Positions 1 through 9,691 are shown, numbered from the stretch's first letter. The stretch is DNA of 64,000 nt from Actinernus sp. WN-2022 (GCA_030867875.1 JAOWCC010001634.1:4945877-5009876), one strand, 5' to 3'. Program-made: numbers and translations. Notes: generated by a model not told the origin, from the sequence alone.

Positions 1-1128
1 TGCCGGCGAATCTGGGGAGAAACATTGTCATTCTCTTGTAGGAAGGGGGCCACATCGCCAAAGTAATCTGATACTTGTTTTAGCACCTCCCACTTGCTCC
101 ACCAACGTGTGTTACTGTGAGAACACATTGATTTCCCTGTTCTCTGTTTCCAAAGAAGTTTAGCATTATAGCTGAGGGCAAATAAATTCACCCAGTAGTG
201 AAAGAATAAATCCAAAACCTTGAAAACAAAATTGGATCCCAAAATCATCTCTGGCTTGAAACTGTGATCCACAGCAATGCAAGTCATCAGTCTCTGGGCC
301 AGCTCATTACCCTTGAGAGGCTTAGCTAGAACCTTTAGCCGCAAAAGGCGTTGGGTGGGTCTGCAATCTTGCTGTACAAACCGTATTACAATTGCAAGGG
401 CTTCACCCAGTCGTGCTGTTCCATCAAATATAATAGAAGCTTCTTTCACAACACCGAGCTCAGCTTTCAATTTCTCCTTCTCTTTATCCAATACAGCTGG
501 TATAAGGTCATTCATGTGACTACTTGAAGTTAACCTTTCTCCATACTTTTCAAAGAGGGGGCGCAGAATGTCAACTTTTGAAATAGGTATCCCTGCCAAA
601 AGAAGAGTTTCCACTACCTCAAAACGGAAGAGTCTCAGGTTTGCCGGCAATGTTGTGCCACTTGCATTTTCTTGCTTGTCTTGCCTCTGCAAACACTGGA
701 TAATAGTTTGACTCTCTTTCCTGTCTGCAGTGATACTTTCAATTCCATTCAAATGCTTCTTCGACTTCGCGTGTCTTTCGACTGACTGTGCTCTTTATCT
801 GGGCGATTATTTCATGACAAGCATTGCAGTTCAACTGTCCACGGAGGCACTCCAAATGTTGACCAGGGAACTCTTTAATCCTGTCCCAAACCGACGTTTT
901 GCTATTGGGATTCTTGTGCTCGCGACTCGCTTTATATTTCCCACTATTGACTACAATTTGTCGCTTTCGGGAAATGGACGCTTTTGCCGGTTCTGTTAAT
1001 GAAGCGCCTCTACTTATGGCAGTTTCGATGGGGTTTTCTTCCATTTCTTCATCAGTCGACGTCGACGAAGCGTCCGCCATTTTGATCTGGTCAGACAGAA
1101 CTTCTATATTAGGCATCAGATTAGTCAT
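1..1128 (-). pseudogene. BED-finger, hAT-like transposase-derived gene, frameshifted and cut by the window edge
   Basis: Reading leftward, frame one opens with ATG at 1126-1128. A better start is the ATG at 1078-1080, in AAAATGG context. An acidic, Ser/Thr-rich leader is followed by a CGGBP1/BED-like block: SVWDRIKEFPGQ, then C-x2-C (NCNAC), then KSTV. At 781-788 the plus strand has ACTGACTG, a 4-bp tandem duplication that shifts the frame and ends it at 739-741. With the shift, the other frame is stop-free from 782 to position 3 (about 260 codons). It resumes exactly within the finger: ERH-x5-H completes C-x2-C-x13-H-x5-H. Further on come SIIFDGTARLGEA, which resembles the first catalytic-Asp strand of an RNase-H-fold transposase, and NTRWWSKWEVL, which resembles the hAT TRW segment. 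hAT-like ancestry is inferred; the BED-type finger pattern and the frameshift are seen directly. The end of the gene lies outside the window. It is probably a dead copy, unless the 4 bp is an assembly error. Confidence 0.72.
781..788 (-). other. 4-bp tandem duplication (ACTGACTG) that breaks the transposase frame
   Basis: Two adjacent ACTG units. With a single unit, the frame before and after joins without a stop and completes the zinc-finger spacing, so the second unit is the lesion. Confidence 0.75.
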
Positions 1129-1137
1129 TAACTAATT

Positions 1138-1175
1138 CCACAGGCTACCCAATCACAGTCCACAGGCTACCCAGT
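1138..1175. repeat. 22-bp direct repeat, just under two copies
   Basis: CCACAGGCTACCCA occurs at 1138 and again 22 bases later at 1160, directly upstream of the minus-strand transposase start. No function is visible. Confidence 0.6.
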
Positions 1176-1182
1176 CAAAGAT

Positions 1183-1420
1183 GAAATCACCAGGGAAAGA
1201 ATTTGTTGCCAAGAGAACTTGAAATTGCTAATATAAAACAAAAAATCCAGTAATTTGCTTCAAAAAGGCAAAAAAATGGCGTGTTTCCCAAAAAGTTGCC
1301 AGAAGTTGCTCTGTGGCCAAAAAGTTGCTGTCTGCCAAAAAAGTTGCTCATAAAGCCAAATTGCGCTAAAAAGTTGCCGAGCGCAATCTGGAAAGGCCTA
1401 CCGGTCATTCAGCGCATAGA
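1183..1420. other. Non-coding stretch with five interspersed AAGTTGC motifs
   Basis: Between 1288 and 1379 the motif AAAAAGTTGC, or a close form (AGAAGTTGCT once), recurs five times at irregular 10-30 base spacing. No frame here looks protein-like. It may be a decayed short repeat. Confidence 0.4.
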
Positions 1421-3130
1421 TATAAACAACTAAACAGTTAAACGTAGTATTAAGACTTATCTTTTTAAATTAGTTTTTGTTTCTTATAATTATCAGTTTT
1501 CCTAATTTTGGATAGGTATGTCATTAGTATAGTTCTTAATGGTTTTTAATTTTACATCAATGTTCTTAGTAAGTACTTAGAATATTATATCTTACTTCTA
1601 TCTTGTATAGATTTTCATGATCATTCTACATGTACGCAAAAAGCACAATATAAATTATTTTAAAGAAATCGTTGATTTGGGTGGAGTATATTTTAATCAA
1701 CCATTTGAGGGTGATTTATGGTCGTAACATTGTTATAAAACGCATAACAAATCCGTGAAATGACGTCATTTAAGTACATTATACTAATGAGATGAACATG
1801 AATTGAGTCATACCATTGAATGTGTTTATTTTTCAGTTGTTTTGCAGGCTTCAGACATTTGATCCTTGCAATCTTATTGAAATATATTTTAATAAGTGGA
1901 GCTGACAAAAACTGAGCAAAAGGAACGAGAATTACGTTGTGACTTAAATTACGTCATAGAAGTTTGATTCCTTAATAAACGAAAATGGCAGACGTTAATA
2001 TATATACTTTTCCTATGTCGGTCATTTTGTTTTCCACTTTGACTTTTAAATCAGTGATAACTGGCTGGAGCTCATATAAACTTTAAAGATAAGCATTCAT
2101 AAATTCATTTTCCGGTCAGTCTTGCATGTTTTGTCTCGTTGTAGACACATTTTGTGTTCTCTTTCTTGAAAAGAGTATTTGTTGGCTTCCTCGGCTTTTA
2201 TATCCAGAGTTAGTTTGTGTTTTTATGTTTGAGAAATGGATCTGCTTCAATTAAGGTCCCCGGGGGTATCGGAAGTTGTTCCACTTCAGAAAGAATACCA
2301 TGAACCCAGAAGAGGGGGGAGGTATATATAAGCTACATGAGTTTGTACCACCCCAGACCGAAATGAATTATGGTTATAAGTGGTAAGCTATGCTGAACGG
2401 ATAAACTACGGTATAATTCGAAATTCGATGTGAAAAAAAATATATATATTCGTCTAAAAGCTTCTGACCCGCGTCTAGTATGACAAACGAATTTACCAGC
2501 CTTTCTGCTATTTCTACAATCCATTTCGGTCCGGGAATATCACTTGTTGTTTACCATTTATCGCGACAACCGGTTTTGAAAGATGTATACGGAATCAACA
2601 GCCAAGGCAATCGGGAAGCGAAAATGTAGAGACAATAATCAGAAATTGCATGTTGTCGTACCCTACTTTCTTTTATTCAGACATTTCACTTTTAACTCTA
2701 CAACTTAGTTTTTTTTCTCAGTCGGCTCTCAGTTGCCCATCTTTACATCGAATATTTCGTTCGAGCAACGAAAACACCACCTAAAGAGAATTAAAACGAA
2801 GTGAGAAGAGCATCCGTTTAATGTACAGCTTAGCAGGTAGTGATATGCTACTGGATAATTAGCAGCACCGTAATGCCAAAACTAAGAAAGGTTAGGGTTT
2901 CCAAAATAAAGAAAACACTTTTTTGAAAACATGTCAATTAAGCAAATCATTCTCGGTATTCACGATTAACTTTGGGATCTTCAGTTCTTAGTCGATAAGC
3001 AACTTCATCTCCACACGTTAGGTTTATAAAAAAAATGGAGGTCACCATGTACACATTGGACTTTGCAGGAAACAGTCACGTGCTGATCAGTATCACTTCG
3101 TTAACCAATGAAGTCAGTTTTGTTGCCATT
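1421..3130. other. AT-rich non-coding stretch, nothing recognised
   Basis: The only open frames are short and AT-driven, without domain-like composition. There are homopolymer runs and a small CCCCGGGGG patch near 2258. No RNA gene or clear repeat boundary was seen. Confidence 0.5.
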
Positions 3131-3270
3131 CAGGGCCGGGTTGTTCAAAGCCCGATTAGTGTTAATCCTGGATTAACTCTGCATAATCGGGCTTTGAACA
3201 ACCCGGCCCTGGTTGTCATGGAAATTAACCCTGGATTAGCACTAATCGGGCTTTGAACAACCCGGCCCTG
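3131..3270. mobile_element. Palindromic MITE with a third, nested inverted arm
   Basis: The 30 bases at 3131-3160 (beginning CAGGGCCGGGTTGTTCAAAG) are the exact reverse complement of 3241-3270, and similarity continues inward for about 10 more bases (8/10). A further inverted copy of the same arm lies at 3184-3211, so the order is forward, inverted, inverted. Termini of the CAGGG...CCCTG type are common in hAT-related MITEs. No clean target duplication flanks the outer ends. TTGCCATT before 3131 and TTGTCATG after 3212 match at 6/8, so the inner arm may be an original right end. Confidence 0.75.
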
Positions 3271-3678
3271 CAGTACAACACGTGTTGCACTCAGCTCCTG
3301 CAAAAGGCCTATTGGGTTTATTAGGATGAAAAATACAATGTCTCTAAACCGAACATATTTTTTTTTTCTTTTTTCTATAAATGTAATACCAGAAAAGTCA
3401 GTATTACTTAGTATTTTTTCTTCCGGACTCATTTTTCTCCTCTCTCCCTGTTTATAGATACATAGTTGTATATAAAATATAAAACAACAACAATTGATAT
3501 GAACAGTAGCTAGGGGCCAACTAGAAAACCTAATGGTTTATTTAGCTTCTATAGGCACTTATAATATTTCTTTTTCACTTAGCATTAATATATGTCTTGT
3601 CAATTATTTATAAATAAAATAATGTAATTTAAAGTAGTGTAAGTGTGAATACAGTAGTTGTTGTTGTTGCACTTCAAG
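3271..3678. other. AT-rich non-coding spacer
   Basis: Contains a T-rich run near 3360 and a TTGTTGTTGTTGC microsatellite near 3658. No gene or RNA was seen. Confidence 0.5.
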
Positions 3679-4206
3679 CTTAGCACACGTCTCTCCTCAG
3701 GATTTGATTCAACACGACGCTACCTTATTAATAAGTTTGGTTCACACTAGCGACATAACATAAACCTTAGCACAGTCATGTCTCTCCTCAGGATTCGATT
3801 CAACACGACGCTACCTTATTAATAAGCTTGGTTCACTAGCGACATAACATAAACCTTAGCACAGTCATGTCTCTCCTCAGGATTTGATTCAACACGACGC
3901 CACCTTATTAATAAGCTTGGTTCACACTAGCGACATACCATAAACCTTAGCACACGTCCTCCTCAGGATTTGATTCAACACGACGCTACCTTATTAATAA
4001 GCTTGGTTCACACTAGCGACATAACATAAACCTTAGCGCACGTCTCTGCTCAGGATTTGATTCAACACGACGCTACCTTATTAATAAGCTTGGTTCACAC
4101 TAGCGACATAACATAAACCTTAGCGCACGTCTCTCCTCAGGATTTGATTCAACACGATGCTACCTTATTAATAAGCTTGGTCCACACTAGCGACATAACA
4201 TAAACC
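3679..4206. repeat. Minisatellite, six units of 86-91 bp
   Basis: Units start at about 3679, 3766, 3855, 3946, 4032 and 4119, each beginning CTTAGC. Each holds CTCAGGATTTGATTCAACACGA (with minor variation), then the near-palindromic CCTTATTAATAAG, then a CACTAGCGACATA tail. Units differ by point changes (for example CACAGTCATG versus CACACGT) and small indels, so this array is older or less homogenised than the satellites downstream. Confidence 0.9.
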
Positions 4207-4507
4207 GCCACAAGCAACATCATTAGCGGCGCTTGTTCTTATCTGACAATTCTAACTATGAACACACCGCGGAAAAACGTCACGCGATCGCACGAGCGTC
4301 TCCCCTGTTTTCCGCCGAAATTAAAAGGAAACAGAGGCCGCATATTTATGTGAAATTTAACAGGTTGAAGTTTTCTTCATTTGCAATTCACTGTGAGTTT
4401 ACTAAATTATAAAATTATTTACTAAAATAGACCTCGGAAACTTGTATTTATACTCCAGAGCCTTCGTTGTTATCGGCCAGCGGAGCATAACGTTTAGCCG
4501 CGATGCA
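4207..4507. other. Non-coding flank, CpG-rich near 4265-4310
   Basis: A GC- and CpG-rich patch (CACGCGATCGCACGAGCG) is followed by AT-rich sequence. The block around 4390-4425 (CACTGTGAGTTTA) resembles the reverse complement of 4632-4668, which suggests another degraded fold-back. Confidence 0.4.
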
Positions 4508-4830
4508 CACAGCGGTCAAACGTCTGCGCATGCGTCAAAAGTCTTGCAACAACAACCTATTCCAAAACAAATTCAAAGCAAGCCGGCGGCCGTCACTGTT
4601 CACAAACCCGCTTTCAAACCTTGAGAACTTCTTTGGTAAATTACAAAACAATTTGCTAAACTCACAGTTTGAAGTTTGTTCAATTTCCCGTCGACTGTGA
4701 AAATAAAAAGCTTAACTTTCACGTATTTTTCTTAACTTTTGGGGGTAGAAGTTCACTGTAATATGTTTTAAGGTAAATTTTGCGCGGGAAATTCGCGCGG
4801 CCGCCCACGCGCAGACGTTTGACCGCTGTG
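4508..4830. repeat. Fold-back with 22-bp perfect inverted arms
   Basis: 4508-4529 (CACAGCGGTCAAACGTCTGC and two more bases) is the exact reverse complement of 4809-4830, with 279 bp between. Two small overlapping open frames inside lack any recognisable domain and are treated as chance. It could be a MITE, but no target duplication is seen outside the arms. Confidence 0.65.
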
Positions 4831-4847
4831 TTATAGATGGTTTTCAC

Positions 4848-4946
4848 ATGACGTCACGGCGGCCATGTTGGTGTACCTTTAACAATAGATTCTTCGTTAG
4901 CTTCTTTTGTTAGGTACACCAACATGGCCGCCATGCCCTTTGTCAT
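4848..4946. mobile_element. MITE with GGCGGCCATGTTGG arms
   Basis: The 20 bases at 4858-4877 are the exact reverse complement of 4913-4932, with a 35-base AT-rich loop. A looser match continues outward to ATGAC at 4848-4852 and GTCAT at 4942-4946. This is the architecture of a non-autonomous DNA transposon; the superfamily cannot be decided here. Confidence 0.7.
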
Positions 4947-7063
4947 TTGAATCTCTGGGGATAACTACGGCATTGCTTCTACGTCTGCTGCTTTCGCTTA
5001 TGCTTATGTCGCCAGAGAAAACTAGGCGTCAGAGCGCTTTTCGATTGAGTGTCGAAAGTAGTATGTGATTGCTTTAGTTTTGCGTTTGCTTAGCTTTTCT
5101 CATCGGGTAGAATCCCATTGTTTTAGGCGACATTTACTCGCGTCCGTGAGATATGAATAATTATGATACGCCTTATTAGATATTCAGCAAAGCGCTTGTG
5201 ATTGGCTGCTAGGGAATCCTTCTGGGAATATCTCATTCCCATACTTGCTCTTGGGCCTGTCAATCACTGTCATCTATCTTGTCATGGGATTAACTGAAAT
5301 CCCAAAGCTCATTAAGAGATTTCAATAGACCTTGGGTAAATAGGTAAACTCGGTTACAGTAAAAGATCACCGCAAAATCAGTTTGCCGTGGCTACTTGGG
5401 TTATAAGTTTTATCGCGCGAAGAGTTCCAAACCTATTTCGTTTGCGTTCGAGGTTTGACTCATGTCAAAATTAAAATGGAGTATAATGTCTGTATTTAGA
5501 GCTTATTCGAAAAGCCTAAGTCAAATTCAGCAATCTTTATTTTAGTGCCATATTTGTGAAACTAGTTACATAAAAGTGAACCTCGGCATTGTTCGCACGA
5601 GCTATCCAAGCGAAAGATTTCAAACTCCATACAAGCTATAAAAGTTTTTTTAACTCTTGACCAAAGCGCTTTGTTAAACACGAAAAGTCATGATCACTCA
5701 CTTTGAGAGCGCATCATAAAACTGCGTGGAAACAGTTCTGTAATTTTGTAGCTTTAAAGTCAAAATACGAGTTGGTTCAGATCACAGCACTTTACTAAAC
5801 ATAAAATAACGATCATATTCAGAAGTTCGCATCACTGACCTAAAGGTTTAGAAACAGATGTATGTACTTTTGTAGCTTTAAAATAATATATAATTGAAGC
5901 TTATCTGACCACTTAGAAGTCTAGATATCAGTAAAAGAATCGCAACTCGAGTTCAATCATGCCGAAAATTATTTTTCGGAACAGTTCGCTTCTAGGCCAC
6001 ACATAATCGTGGGAAAGGTCTCGTTTTAAAGCTTAAGACATATTAAACAATCCGTCTGTTTAATCGCTTGTGATGCGCTCTTGATTTCTGAACTTGTTTT
6101 CTTCGTTGAAGTTTAGTCATTTCACAAAGCGCGTTGGTTTTATACCAAAGGCAAAGTGCCGCTTAACTATAATACTGATCAGAAGCTGGTCCTAACACAT
6201 GGATACTTTTCGATGAATGCGCGATAAAAACGAATCCGGGATTGGAAGTGGGAACGTGAATTCAAATATAGTTTTCTAGTGTTTAACGGTGTATCCCGGA
6301 TTTGTGTAGTCTCGAGCTTTCTAACGAATTTTAAGAATTGGTGAAGGCAAGCAAAAATCTATAACTCAGCGCGATAAATACAAAATTCGGGCCGAAATTT
6401 CTTGTCAAAATCGTTTCATAAGTGCCCGGTATTTTCTTCTAGTGAAAACGCTTACCGAATCCAGGATTGTTATTTTTCAAGAATCGGGATGATTTCGAGT
6501 TTTCCTGAAGACAGTATAGTTTGTATTCTGTAGGATTCACTACGCTACAAACCGCGTAAGACAAATAACGCTCGTGTAGTAAGAGTAATAAATAAATAAA
6601 GTCCGTGATCGGTGAAAATATTTTCCTTTTTATATCAGATTGTAATTCTAATTACAACACTAACAATGATATAGAGAATAAAATTCGAATGCAAAGTTTC
6701 TCTTGATGCGTCTTTACTTTTTGATGTAGTTCTTTGGCATTTGTTATTGCAGTTTTGTCAAATTCAAAAGCCAGGCGCTACCGCTGATATGATTATCCAC
6801 TAATTAGCTTTCCACTGCCGCCCCTTTGTTTCGGTCTCTTCTATTTTAACCCAGGAGGCGGAGCTTATTATAGCTTGCCGGTCTCCCGGGAGTTTTGAAA
6901 GGTCGATTAATATGCAAGCATTGAGGACAATTTCACTGCTAGAAATACTTTTAAACTTTAATGGCAGAAATATTTAACGGATTTCGATAAAAGAACGCTC
7001 GATAACAGATAAGTTATAAAATAATATTTTCCCGTTTTTACAATTTTTAATGATATTAGACTT
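4947..7063. other. Non-coding stretch of about 2.1 kb, nothing recognised
   Basis: No sizeable open frame lies between about 4700 and 6950. A short GGGAAT-n5-ATTCCC hairpin near 5224-5240 is the only local structure I noticed. There is no tRNA or snRNA signature. Possible distal exons shorter than 60 codons cannot be excluded by eye. Confidence 0.5.
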
Positions 7064-7285
7064 CTGTACGGCCCCGCAAATGATCCCAGGCCCGCAAATG
7101 ATCCCGGCCCGCAAATGATCCCAAAATCGTCCCGGAAATGATCCCGGCCCGCAAATGATCCCAAAATCGTCCCGGAAATGATCCCAGCCGAAAATACAGA
7201 ATGGCAACGGATTTGGGATTGCGAGACTTTTTATTTGGATTTCTATATGTTTTTATCTTATGCTTATAAATTTGCATATATACAT
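7064..7285 (+). repeat. Left inverted arm with internal subrepeats
   Basis: Starts CTGTACGGCCCCGCAAATGA. The subrepeats run to about 7190, then a unique tail containing GGCAACGGATTTGGGATTGC. It pairs with 8435-8661. Confidence 0.75.
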
Positions 7286-7736
7286 TTCTTTTTTATATTT
7301 TTCAACCAAAAAAACTTGCCTGGATACACTGCATGATGAATATAGTTATCCGAAAATAAGTGTTCTGAGTACGTGTTAGTAAGTAATAGACGCCGCTTTC
7401 TTTGTAAAATAATCAATCTACTGTATTTTTAAAGCAGCTCAAATTAAAACCAGCCCGCTCAAAACACATAGGAAAACCTGGGCTCCTTGAATATTATTCC
7501 GGAAAACGTTTGACGCAATACTTTTAATTAAAATGGCATTTATAGCTCCTTTGTTTGAGAGCCATGTTTTATTAATGAAAAGAAGAGCATTGTAGTCGAC
7601 TACCGCTAGTTGATTTGCCCAACATTTCACAGGCAAGGGGTTTAGATATTAAAAGATATCAAGAAAGCAAGATCTCGAAAGCCTAAGCTGGGGTGTCGGG
7701 ATTATCCTATTTTGATTGAATAAAAAAAAAAGTCAA

Positions 7737-7817
7737 GACATCTTGGACTGACGACTGTTTAATGACGTCTTGGACTGACGACTGTTTAATGACATCTTGA
7801 ACTGACGACTGTTTAAT
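7737..7817. repeat. 27-bp tandem repeat, exactly three copies
   Basis: Units at 7737-7763, 7764-7790 and 7791-7817, all of the form GACRTCTTGRACTGACGACT followed by GTTTAAT. Each starts with GACATC or GACGTC, the latter a CRE-like half-palindrome. It lies just downstream (minus strand) of the candidate secreted-protein frame and contains TTAA-type stops, so it is non-coding. Confidence 0.9.
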
Positions 7818-7827
7818 AACATTCATA

Positions 7828-8136
7828 CTAGCCTGCTTGCCGACTCTTCTGTAATGTGGCGAACGGTAACATAAATCTACCTGATCCTAAATTGCCAACA
7901 ACAATTCTGTTAAAATCGCTTGATTGTTTTGGACTGGCAATAAGCCATGTCACTGGATCATGTCTCACATGCCATGACTGATAAATGCAGTCTTCGCAGT
8001 ATTCCATGGTATCAGAATATACCCGTACCTCTTTATTGTTCTTTTTGTCATCCTCATCTCCTACCGAGGAAACGCTCAGACAATAAAGTATAAGCAATAG
8101 CACAATAAAAGTAGCGAGGGTTTCTCCATTTTGCAT
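7828..8136 (-). CDS. Hypothetical secreted-protein exon (102 codons)
   Basis: I do not recognise the family. The frame starts at ATG 8134-8136 and ends with TAG at 7828. Residues 1-27 look like a signal peptide: a short polar start (MQNGET), a hydrophobic core (FIVLLLILYCLSVSSVG), then a highly acidic/basic stretch (DEDDKKNNKE). The mature part has a C-x2-C pair (EYCEDCIY) and two Trp. A good splice donor, CAG|GTAGAT, sits at 7875-7883, so the real exon could end at about 7881 and the last ~18 codons could be intron. No partner exon was found downstream, where the 27-bp repeats begin. It lies between the inverted arms of the surrounding element, so it may be cargo, an old host fragment or a chance frame. 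The signal peptide is the only positive evidence. Confidence 0.35.
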   Translation of the reverse strand: MQNGETLATFIVLLLILYCLSVSSVGDEDDKKNNKEVRVYSDTMEYCEDCIYQSWHVRHDPVTWLIASPKQSSDFNRIVVGNLGSGRFMLPFATLQKSRQAG

Positions 8137-8434
8137 TTGTAAACATTGAAGGAACTGTCACACAACTAGACCACCTACGAAGGGTTGATTCCCTCCGAAA
8201 CCACAGGCGACCCACAATTTGTTGTCGGCAAGTTATCATCAGTTATATATTACGCAAGCGTTTCGTAGTGAAGAGACGGTCGTTTAAACAGTAAATTGGA
8301 TTTCTAAAAATTGCACATGTTTTTTGTTATCTAAGTACCGCGTGAAACGTAGACTAAGTGTTTGTGATAGATTTTTCAAGGAATCCAGCTAAACTTTTTA
8401 TTGCCTATTACTTTACATGTCGCTAAAGTTAAAG

Positions 8435-8661
8435 AAAAATATACGCAAAATGATAATAAGCATAAGAAAACCATATGAAGAATTGCAAATCAGAAAAGTC
8501 TCGCAATCCAAAATCCGTTGCCATTCCATATTTTCAGCCGGGATCATTTCCGGGACGATTTTGGGATCATTTGCGGGCCGGGATAATTTCCGGGACGATT
8601 TTGGGATCATTTGCGGGCCGGGATCATTTGCGGGCCTGGGATCATTTGCGGGGCCGTACAG
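8435..8661 (-). repeat. Right inverted arm
   Basis: Reverse complement of the left arm, with scattered substitutions (for example GATAATTTCC in place of GATCATTTCC near 8581). Divergence is slightly higher in the AT-rich inner tail. Confidence 0.75.
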
Positions 8662-8665
8662 ACTT

Positions 8666-9074
8666 CATGAGAAAATAAGTCCTGAATAGCAAATGAGAAC
8701 GCTTTCCATACGTTTCTGACCTGAAATAACCCAAACTTCAGCCTTTATTTAATGGCAGCCGATTCCACTTAATCTACCCCCAAATTAGTGAAAATTGCAG
8801 CGTAACATCCCTACTTTAAAATCCCGTGTTTACATTTTTGTGGATATCAGTTTTTAAACCCCAAAATTGGCAATATTTTCAGGGCATAGACCAGTTTGAG
8901 GCAGTTTTCTTTGTTATTTGGCATGTGCGCTGGAGCAGAAATTTAAATCCAGCGCGCTTGATCGTGTCGCGTGACTAAGTAATGTCGCCTGATTCTGCCC
9001 GATGTATTGGCCGTGAATAATATTTTTGTGATCATCAGCCAATCAATATTTCTGTTAATTTGTATTCAGTGGTA
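8666..9074. other. Non-coding stretch, nothing recognised
   Basis: Mixed AT-rich sequence without open frame or repeat structure. It ends at the TAA microsatellite. Confidence 0.5.
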
Positions 9075-9101
9075 TAATAATAATAATAATAATAATAATA
9101 A
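9075..9101. repeat. (TAA)9 microsatellite
   Basis: Nine uninterrupted TAA units followed by GTAGCATTTATATAGCGCC. Confidence 0.95.
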
Positions 9102-9106
9102 GTAGC

Positions 9107-9150
9107 ATTTATATAGCGCCATTTCCATTTAGCCCAATGGCGCTTTACAA
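9107..9150. repeat. TATAGCGCC...GGCGCTTTACA hairpin repeat
   Basis: AGCGCCATT (9115-9123) pairs perfectly with AATGGCGCT (9136-9144) around a 12-base loop, flanked by TTTATAT and TTACA. A TAA microsatellite followed by this hairpin is a dispersed-repeat signature I associate with many marine invertebrate genomes; that association is from memory. Confidence 0.6.
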
Positions 9151-9213
9151 TCTCATGTCGTGCTAAAATAAGTCTAGGACTAGAACTATTAAGTTATATA
9201 AATTACATGCATG

Positions 9214-9233
9214 TATATATATATATATATATA
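9214..9233. repeat. (TA)10 microsatellite
   Basis: Uninterrupted TA run. Its last TA forms the left target site of the adjoining MITE. Confidence 0.95.
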
Positions 9234-9387
9234 CAGTCGATGCCAAAAAGGTTATCCAGCAGAACATAATATAATACTATAATATCCATTGTTTTGGGCT
9301 ATTGTCTAGGCTAAAACAATAGGCCAAAACAATGGATATTAAAGTATTATATTATGTTCTGCTGGAGAACCTTTTTGGCATCGACTG
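9234..9387. mobile_element. 154-bp MITE with 64-bp inverted repeats and TA duplications (Tc1/mariner-like)
   Basis: 9234-9297 and the reverse complement of 9324-9387 agree at about 62 of 64 positions. Termini are CAGTCGATGCC...GGCATCGACTG with TA on both sides (9232-9233 and 9388-9389). TA duplication with CAGT-type ends is the Tc1/mariner pattern. The 26-base loop contains CTATTGT and ACAATAG and is itself weakly palindromic. The near-perfect arms suggest a young insertion. Confidence 0.82.
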
Positions 9388-9389
9388 TA

Positions 9390-9525
9390 TATACATACAT
9401 CCTGTGTCCAAAGTGCAGAGTTGCCATAAAGCCATTATGGTGATAGCCGAGATGGCGCATTGTATCATGATTCCATGTTTGTTCAACCTAGCGAATTGGA
9501 CAGATGTGGATGATTGTATATATAT
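9390..9525. other. Unique spacer between MITE and array 1
   Basis: About 130 bases without recognisable features, ending in GATTGTATATATATAT, the TA tract next to array 1. Confidence 0.5.
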
Positions 9526-9527
9526 AT

Positions 9528-9691
9528 GAGGACTGTTAACACAAAAGGAGGACTCACGTCTAACACCCCTCTGAGAAGAATACCGGTTAAAGACTGAACA
9601 AAAAAAACGAGAAAAGCCGGGAGACCAAAAACTGCGTGCATGCCAGCCAAGTATGGTGGGTAGTAGTAGCCTTTTTGTGATAACGACGCTC
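9528..9691 (+). repeat. Left terminal E module of array 1
   Basis: 164 bp, preceded directly by a TA tract. The left end is GAGGACT + GTTAACACAAAAGG; the right end read in reverse is GAGCGTC + GTTATCACAAAAAGG. The inverted ends are imperfect but clearly paired. Confidence 0.75.

Larger units (their letters stand above)
7064..8661. mobile_element. Probable fold-back-type DNA transposon with long inverted arms and ACTT duplications
   Basis: The left arm (7064 to about 7285) and right arm (about 8435 to 8661) are near-identical in inverted orientation and end in CTGTACGG...CCGTACAG. The four bases outside each end are ACTT (7060-7063 and 8662-8665), consistent with a target-site duplication. 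Each arm carries internal tandem blocks: GGCCCGCAAATGATCCC several times and AAAATCGTCCCGGAAATGA twice. The 1.15-kb interior holds a 27-bp triple repeat and a minus-strand frame with a signal peptide, but no transposase. The alternative is two independent insertions of one dispersed repeat in opposite orientation; the matching ACTT favours a single unit. Confidence 0.55.

Noticed and set aside
2355..2531. GACCGAAATG at 2355 and CATTTCGGTC at 2522 as MITE ends
   Set aside because: Only 10 bases pair, the flanks do not extend the match, and no target duplication was seen.
3145..3432. 95-codon minus-strand frame
   Set aside because: Two thirds of it is the palindromic MITE translated, giving repeated QGRVVQSPIS; no independent support.
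3679..4206. CRISPR-like appearance of regularly spaced repeats
   Set aside because: The whole 86-91 bp unit is repeated with no unique spacers, and the DNA is eukaryotic.
4442..4700. Two overlapping 60-65 codon plus-strand frames
   Set aside because: They cover the fold-back arm, have no domain signature and overlap each other.
7070..8680. Open frames rich in GIICGPGSFAG on several strands near 7000-7280 and 8410-8690
   Set aside because: They are translations of the GCAAATGATCCC subrepeats in the inverted arms, in several frames at once.
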